A stretch of DNA of 8,110 nt from TMED14 sp965657195 (lineage in GTDB: Bacteria > Bacteroidota > Bacteroidia > Flavobacteriales > Schleiferiaceae), in assembly GCA_965657195.1 (NCBI GenBank), contig CBFHNK010000070.1, positions 1-8,110 on the forward strand, in the 5' to 3' direction. Of this stretch, positions 5,501 through 8,110 are shown piece after piece. The first letter of the stretch is position 1; each line of letters begins with the position of its first letter. The notes beneath the pieces were generated by a model, which ran no database searches, was not told the DNA's origin, and was given only the letters and a program-made list of their open reading frames with translations. The translations under genes and the position numbers were made by a program.

Positions 5501-6857
5501 TCAGTTTGTGCAGGGCGGAATCGAGCGCGGACACGCTGAACCCATTCTCGAGAAGATTTGGAAGGACTGGGAGGCCTTTGCCTCGTACGCCTTCAACAAG
5601 TCGCACTCGACGTGCTACGCCTGGATTGCCTACCAAACGGCCTACCTGAAGGCGCACTACCCGGCGGAGTACATGGCTTCTGTGCTGTCCAACAACATGA
5701 ACGACATCAAGCAGGTGACGTTCTTTATGGAGGAGTGCCGGCGCATGAAGCTTCCTGTCCTGGGACCGGACATTAATGAATCCGAGGGTCCATTCACGGT
5801 CAACCGCGAGGGCGCAATTCGATTCGGATTGCTCGGAATGAAAGGGGTAGGGGCCGCTGCGGTGGACTTCCTGCTGCAGGATCGCGCCGCAAACGGGCCG
5901 TACACCAGCGTGTTTGACGCCGCCCGCCGCCTCGACCTTCGGGTCGTCAACAAAGGAACCTGGGAATCCCTTGCCCTTGGCGGAGCCTTCGACCGCTTCG
6001 AGGGCGTGCACCGCGCGATGTTCTTTGCCGAAGAATCCGACGGGCGGCCGTTTGTCGAGCGCCTCCGGCGCTACGGCCAGGCCTACCAGGACCAGCTGAA
6101 TTCCGCCCAGGTTAGCCTTTTTGGTGAAGACAGCGGGGTGGATACGCCCGAGCCCGCGCTACCGCAGGTTCCGACCTGGAACAACCTCGAGCTGCTCAAG
6201 CGCGAAAAAGAGGTGATCGGCATCTACGTGAGCGCGCACCCGCTCGACGCCTACCTCTACGAACTGCGCACCTTTCGCAAGCAGTCCGTGGCCGAATTGG
6301 GCAACCTCGACGACTTTGTGCAGGGCCGAGGTTCGCGCGACTTCATTGTTGCGGGAATCATTACCAACGCCCAAGTCCGCATGACCCGCACGGGCCGCGA
6401 AATGGGAAGCTTCGTGCTTGAGGACGAGGACGGTGCCAACGAATTTGTGCTCTTTGGCCAGCAGTTTTTGGACCAGCGAAGCTTCTTTGTCAACGACCTC
6501 ATGGTGCTCGTGCGCGGACGCGTGCAGCGCCCCGCCTGGGCCCGCGACGACAGCCAGGCGCGTTTGGTGGCCGATATTACCAAGATTCAGCTGCTGAGCG
6601 AGCTCTTTGACCGCGAGGCCAAAGGACTGACGTTGTTCGCAGCGGTTCAGGACATTACGCCGAGCTCCTACGGCGAGCTGGCCCAAATTTTGCGCGCCCA
6701 TCCTGGGAAGCAGCGCATCCAGTTCCACATTGGTGACCCCGCGAGCCAAACCCAGCTCCGCATGCCGAGCCGCGGGCCGGGGGTTCAGGTGTCGCGCGAA
6801 CTACTGACCGAATTGGACCGACTTAACCACTTTCATGCCGCAGTACGCCTTGATTAA
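2508..6857 (+). CDS. dnaE: DNA polymerase III alpha subunit with fused N-terminal proofreading exonuclease
   Basis: Replicative polymerase catalytic subunit, 1449 residues against about 1160 for E. coli DnaE; the extra length is at the N-terminus. Residues 1-185 are a DEDDh exonuclease: Asp6 and Glu8 (FDTETTG), Asp105 (GHNLKFD), His168 and Asp173 (HNATAD). An Ala/Pro-rich linker (about 224-253) leads to the PHP domain (about 254-500). The polymerase core has GPGRGSAAGS (629-638), the catalytic aspartates in PDIDIDFDD (Asp673 and Asp675 by analogy) and Asp839 (KMDFLGLKTL). A helix-hairpin-helix region follows (about 1080-1165), then QVSLF (1201-1205), a good beta-clamp-binding motif in the place expected from E. 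coli, and an OB fold from about 1279. The PHP domain keeps HLHVHS but has lost other metal ligands (see findings). The ATG at 2508 directly precedes the first exonuclease motif. The end overlaps the next gene by 23 bases. Confidence 0.96.
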   Translation: MYLVFDTETTGLPRDWNAPLSDVDNWPRVVQVAWQLHDSDGALIEAADFLIQPDGFNIPFGAQEIHGISTELARQDGVAVSEALAAFQSALDRTQFMVGHNLKFDLNVLGAEYLRLGWDESWIQKPVLDTMTPQTAALVGIPGRSGFKPAKLGELHATLFGQEFAEAHNATADVEATARCFWELVRIRHWQPSQIGVKPGQLEDFIAANPQMVSPIGLTHRNLKAASAALKTKAAEPIPPAATESPSASTDTPFFHLHVHSQFSVLQATTKVPELIKRVTADGQPAVALTDLGNMMGAFQFVQGVQTYNKNRPEGSPELKAIMGMDAFVCRNHQDRSQKDDGYQIPLLAKNKTGYHNLAKLSSIAYINGFYYVPRIDRDLLLAHKEGVMVTTGGMMGEVPQLILNVGEKQAEEAFLWWKEQFGADFYAEINRHGLPEEDAINEVLRRFCARHGVKAVAANNSFYLDEAQAEAHDILLCVKESEKKSTPIGRGRGFRYGFPNSKFYLTTQSEMRQRFADWPEALENLGEILEKVENFGLARDVLLPAFEIPQEFVHADDATDGGKRGENAYLRHLTYVGAKKRWGDPVPAEIAERLDFELETIERTGYPGYFLIVQDFCQAARDMGVSVGPGRGSAAGSAVAYATGITNVDPITYDLLFERFLNPDRVSLPDIDIDFDDRGRDKVIQYVIDKYGSNQVAQIITYGSMAAKSAIKDAGRALDLPFDEADRLTKSVPDNSSLPVILDSDDATIREKFRNEDYDKAVALREMAKGNDLKAATLQQAKVLEGSLRNTGIHACGVIITPSDIRELIPVATAKDSTMWTTQFDNAVVESAGLLKMDFLGLKTLTLIKDSLELVRKRHGVEIDIEAIPLDDTATYELFQRGDTVGIFQYESPGMQKHLKDLKPTVFGDLIAMNALYRPGPLEYIPSFIRRKHGTEAIAYDLADMEENLRETYGITVYQEQVMLLSQKLAGFTKGQADMLRKAMGKKIKAVLDQMKPQFVQGGIERGHAEPILEKIWKDWEAFASYAFNKSHSTCYAWIAYQTAYLKAHYPAEYMASVLSNNMNDIKQVTFFMEECRRMKLPVLGPDINESEGPFTVNREGAIRFGLLGMKGVGAAAVDFLLQDRAANGPYTSVFDAARRLDLRVVNKGTWESLALGGAFDRFEGVHRAMFFAEESDGRPFVERLRRYGQAYQDQLNSAQVSLFGEDSGVDTPEPALPQVPTWNNLELLKREKEVIGIYVSAHPLDAYLYELRTFRKQSVAELGNLDDFVQGRGSRDFIVAGIITNAQVRMTRTGREMGSFVLEDEDGANEFVLFGQQFLDQRSFFVNDLMVLVRGRVQRPAWARDDSQARLVADITKIQLLSELFDREAKGLTLFAAVQDITPSSYGELAQILRAHPGKQRIQFHIGDPASQTQLRMPSRGPGVQVSRELLTELDRLNHFHAAVRLD

Positions 6858-7536
6858 GATAAACCACCTCGTGCTCAGTGCGCTCCTGCTGGTCGCATCA
6901 AGCCTTTTCGCCCAAAACGCCCTTGACGCGCAAGGTCGCCGCACTGGCCCTTGGACGGCCAAGTACCCCAACGGCCAAACGCGCTACGAGGGACAGTTTG
7001 ATGCGGGGGTTCCCGTGGGGCGGTTTACCTACTACCACGACAACGGCTTTCGCAGTGCCCAAATGGACTACCGGGGCCGTTCGGGAGTCTGCCTGAGTGA
7101 GCAGTTCGACGAAAAGGGCAAGCTAATGGCGCGCGGACGCTTCGGTTCCGACCGCGAGCGCGACAGCATTTGGATCACCTACGCGTTTGACGGAACGAAG
7201 CTCGAGGAGGCGCCCTACAAGGCTGGCAAGCTGCACGGCAGCTACACGATGTACTACCCGAACGGCAAGGTGATGGAACGTGGAACCTACGAATCTGGCG
7301 TGAAAGTCGGGGTTTGGACGCGCTTCCGCGAAACCGGCGCCAAAGAGCGCGTCGCCAACTACGCTGCGGGCCTCCTTCAGGGTACGTGGACCGAGTACGA
7401 CGAAGACAACCGCGTTTCGGTAGTCGGAACCTACCTCAACGATCTGCGCCACGGCAAGTGGACCTATTTTGAGCGCGGTACGGCAGTGCGCACCGATATG
7501 TACCGGCGCGGAATCCTCGAAAAGCCCGGCACGTAA
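6835..7536 (+). CDS. Secreted MORN-repeat protein, function unknown
   Basis: A 233-residue protein with an N-terminal signal peptide: Lys8 in the n-region, a hydrophobic core LVLSALLLVASSLF (12-25), and likely cleavage after Ala26 in the LFAQ context common in Bacteroidota. The rest is about eight repeats of 22-24 residues beginning near 38, 62, 86, 111, 135, 159, 183 and 207. They have the pattern G-x-W/F-x-x-Y-x-x-N/D-G-x-x-x-x-x-G-x-Y, best seen in HGSYTMYYPNGKVMERGTY. This is the MORN_2 type, often annotated as YwqK-family antitoxin, but no toxin partner is present. No lipobox cysteine is seen, so the product is probably periplasmic or exported. The ATG at 6835 overlaps dnaE by 23 bases; a TTG at 6850 would keep the signal peptide and cut the overlap to 8. 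Its stop shares a base with the mnmA start, so it is probably co-transcribed and translationally coupled. Confidence 0.85.
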   Translation: MPQYALIKINHLVLSALLLVASSLFAQNALDAQGRRTGPWTAKYPNGQTRYEGQFDAGVPVGRFTYYHDNGFRSAQMDYRGRSGVCLSEQFDEKGKLMARGRFGSDRERDSIWITYAFDGTKLEEAPYKAGKLHGSYTMYYPNGKVMERGTYESGVKVGVWTRFRETGAKERVANYAAGLLQGTWTEYDEDNRVSVVGTYLNDLRHGKWTYFERGTAVRTDMYRRGILEKPGT

Positions 7537-8110
7537 TGGCTCGGGTGGTCGTCGGCCTTTCGGGGGGCGTGGATTCTTCAGTGACGGCGCTGCTCATGCA
7601 GCAGGCGGGCCACGAGGTCATCGGCATTTTTATGCGCAACTGGAACGACGCCTCGCCAACCCTCGAAGACGAATGCCCTTGGATTGAGGACTCGAACGAC
7701 GCGCTGCTCGTTGCAGAGAAGCTGGGGATTCCGTTCCAAGTTCTTGATTTGTCGGTGCAGTACAAGCAGCGCATCGTCGACTATATGTTCGCCGAGTACG
7801 AGGCCGGACGCACGCCGAATCCCGACGTGCTGTGCAACCGCGAAATCAAGTTTGACCTTTTTTTGGACGCTGCGCGTTCGCTCGGAGCCGACTTCGTCGC
7901 CACGGGTCACTACGCCCGTGTGGACCAAACTGCCGACGGCGTGTACCACCTTCGTGCTGGCCTTGATTCTGGCAAGGATCAGTCTTATTTTTTGTGCCAA
8001 CTGAGCCAAGAACAGCTCTCGCGCGCACTTTTCCCCATCGGAGGCCTGCAAAAATCCGAAGTCCGCCGCCTCGCCACCGAGGCTGGACTCGTAACCGCTG
8101 CCAAGCGGGA
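7536..8110 (+). CDS. mnmA: tRNA-specific 2-thiouridylase MnmA, N-terminal part (runs off the right edge)
   Basis: Enzyme that thiolates position 2 of the wobble uridine 34 in tRNAs for Lys, Glu and Gln, using ATP and sulfur relayed as a persulfide. The first 191 codons are in the window, roughly half of a normal 360-400-residue protein. Visible motifs are the PP-loop SGGVDSS (9-15) for ATP, GRTPNPDVLCNREIKF (91-106) with the catalytic Cys100, ATGHYA (122-127) and KDQSYFLCQL (147-156). The second catalytic cysteine lies beyond the edge. The DECPWIEDSNDALLVAEKLG segment (45-64) is like other Bacteroidota MnmA proteins and unlike E. coli. The ATG overlaps the preceding stop (TAATG), which argues for translational coupling. 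No Shine-Dalgarno sequence is seen. No in-frame stop occurs before the edge, so the truncation comes from the window. Confidence 0.94.
   Translation, partial: MARVVVGLSGGVDSSVTALLMQQAGHEVIGIFMRNWNDASPTLEDECPWIEDSNDALLVAEKLGIPFQVLDLSVQYKQRIVDYMFAEYEAGRTPNPDVLCNREIKFDLFLDAARSLGADFVATGHYARVDQTADGVYHLRAGLDSGKDQSYFLCQLSQEQLSRALFPIGGLQKSEVRRLATEAGLVTAAKR

Noticed and set aside
5010..6011. A 333-codon open frame on the minus strand inside dnaE
   Set aside because: It lies opposite a strongly conserved part of dnaE, resembles no family, and is explained by GC-rich codon use suppressing stops on the opposite strand.
6835..7536. Antitoxin of a toxin-antitoxin pair (the YwqK label often attached to MORN_2 proteins)
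   Set aside because: The protein has a signal peptide, and both neighbours are housekeeping genes with no toxin-like partner. The label is a family-name carry-over.

Overview
The window looks like a chromosomal housekeeping segment from a member of the Bacteroidota, moderately GC-rich (estimated by eye at 55-60%). Four things point there: a short AMP nucleosidase without the enterobacterial N-terminal domain; a DnaE polymerase with an N-terminal proofreading exonuclease; an MnmA with the Bacteroidota-like stretch NECPW-type/LEDSNDALLVAEKLG (here DECPW and IEDSNDALLVAEKLG); and a secreted protein whose signal peptide ends in LFA-Q. Strong Shine-Dalgarno sequences are largely absent. A Flavobacteriales origin is a guess.

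Layout, all genes on the + strand. (1) amn (14-784) and rimO (794-2095), 9 bases apart, form a likely two-gene transcription unit. (2) A 412-base non-coding gap (2096-2507) is almost entirely repeats. In order it holds a cluster of three 13-base palindromes (2104-2156), a 13-unit heptamer array (2170-2260), and a mosaic array of 8-, 9- and 10-base modules all starting with G-N-Y-A-A-like sequence (2264-2442). These are followed by one DnaA-box match (2442-2450) and a candidate Bacteroidota promoter. The first 11 bases of the window, just before amn, match the mosaic array exactly, so this repeat family occurs at two or more intergenic sites. (3) dnaE (2508-6857), a MORN-repeat secreted protein (6835-7536) and mnmA (7536 to the right edge, incomplete) overlap end to start and look like one operon.

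The proteins serve nucleotide turnover (Amn), ribosomal protein modification (RimO), chromosome replication with built-in proofreading (DnaE) and tRNA wobble-uridine thiolation (MnmA). The MORN-repeat protein has no assignable function. No mobile element, CRISPR array, tRNA, rRNA or defence system is visible. The most unusual part is the layered repeat region between rimO and dnaE. Next is the DnaE domain structure: a fused DEDDh exonuclease together with a PHP domain that has lost several expected metal ligands.
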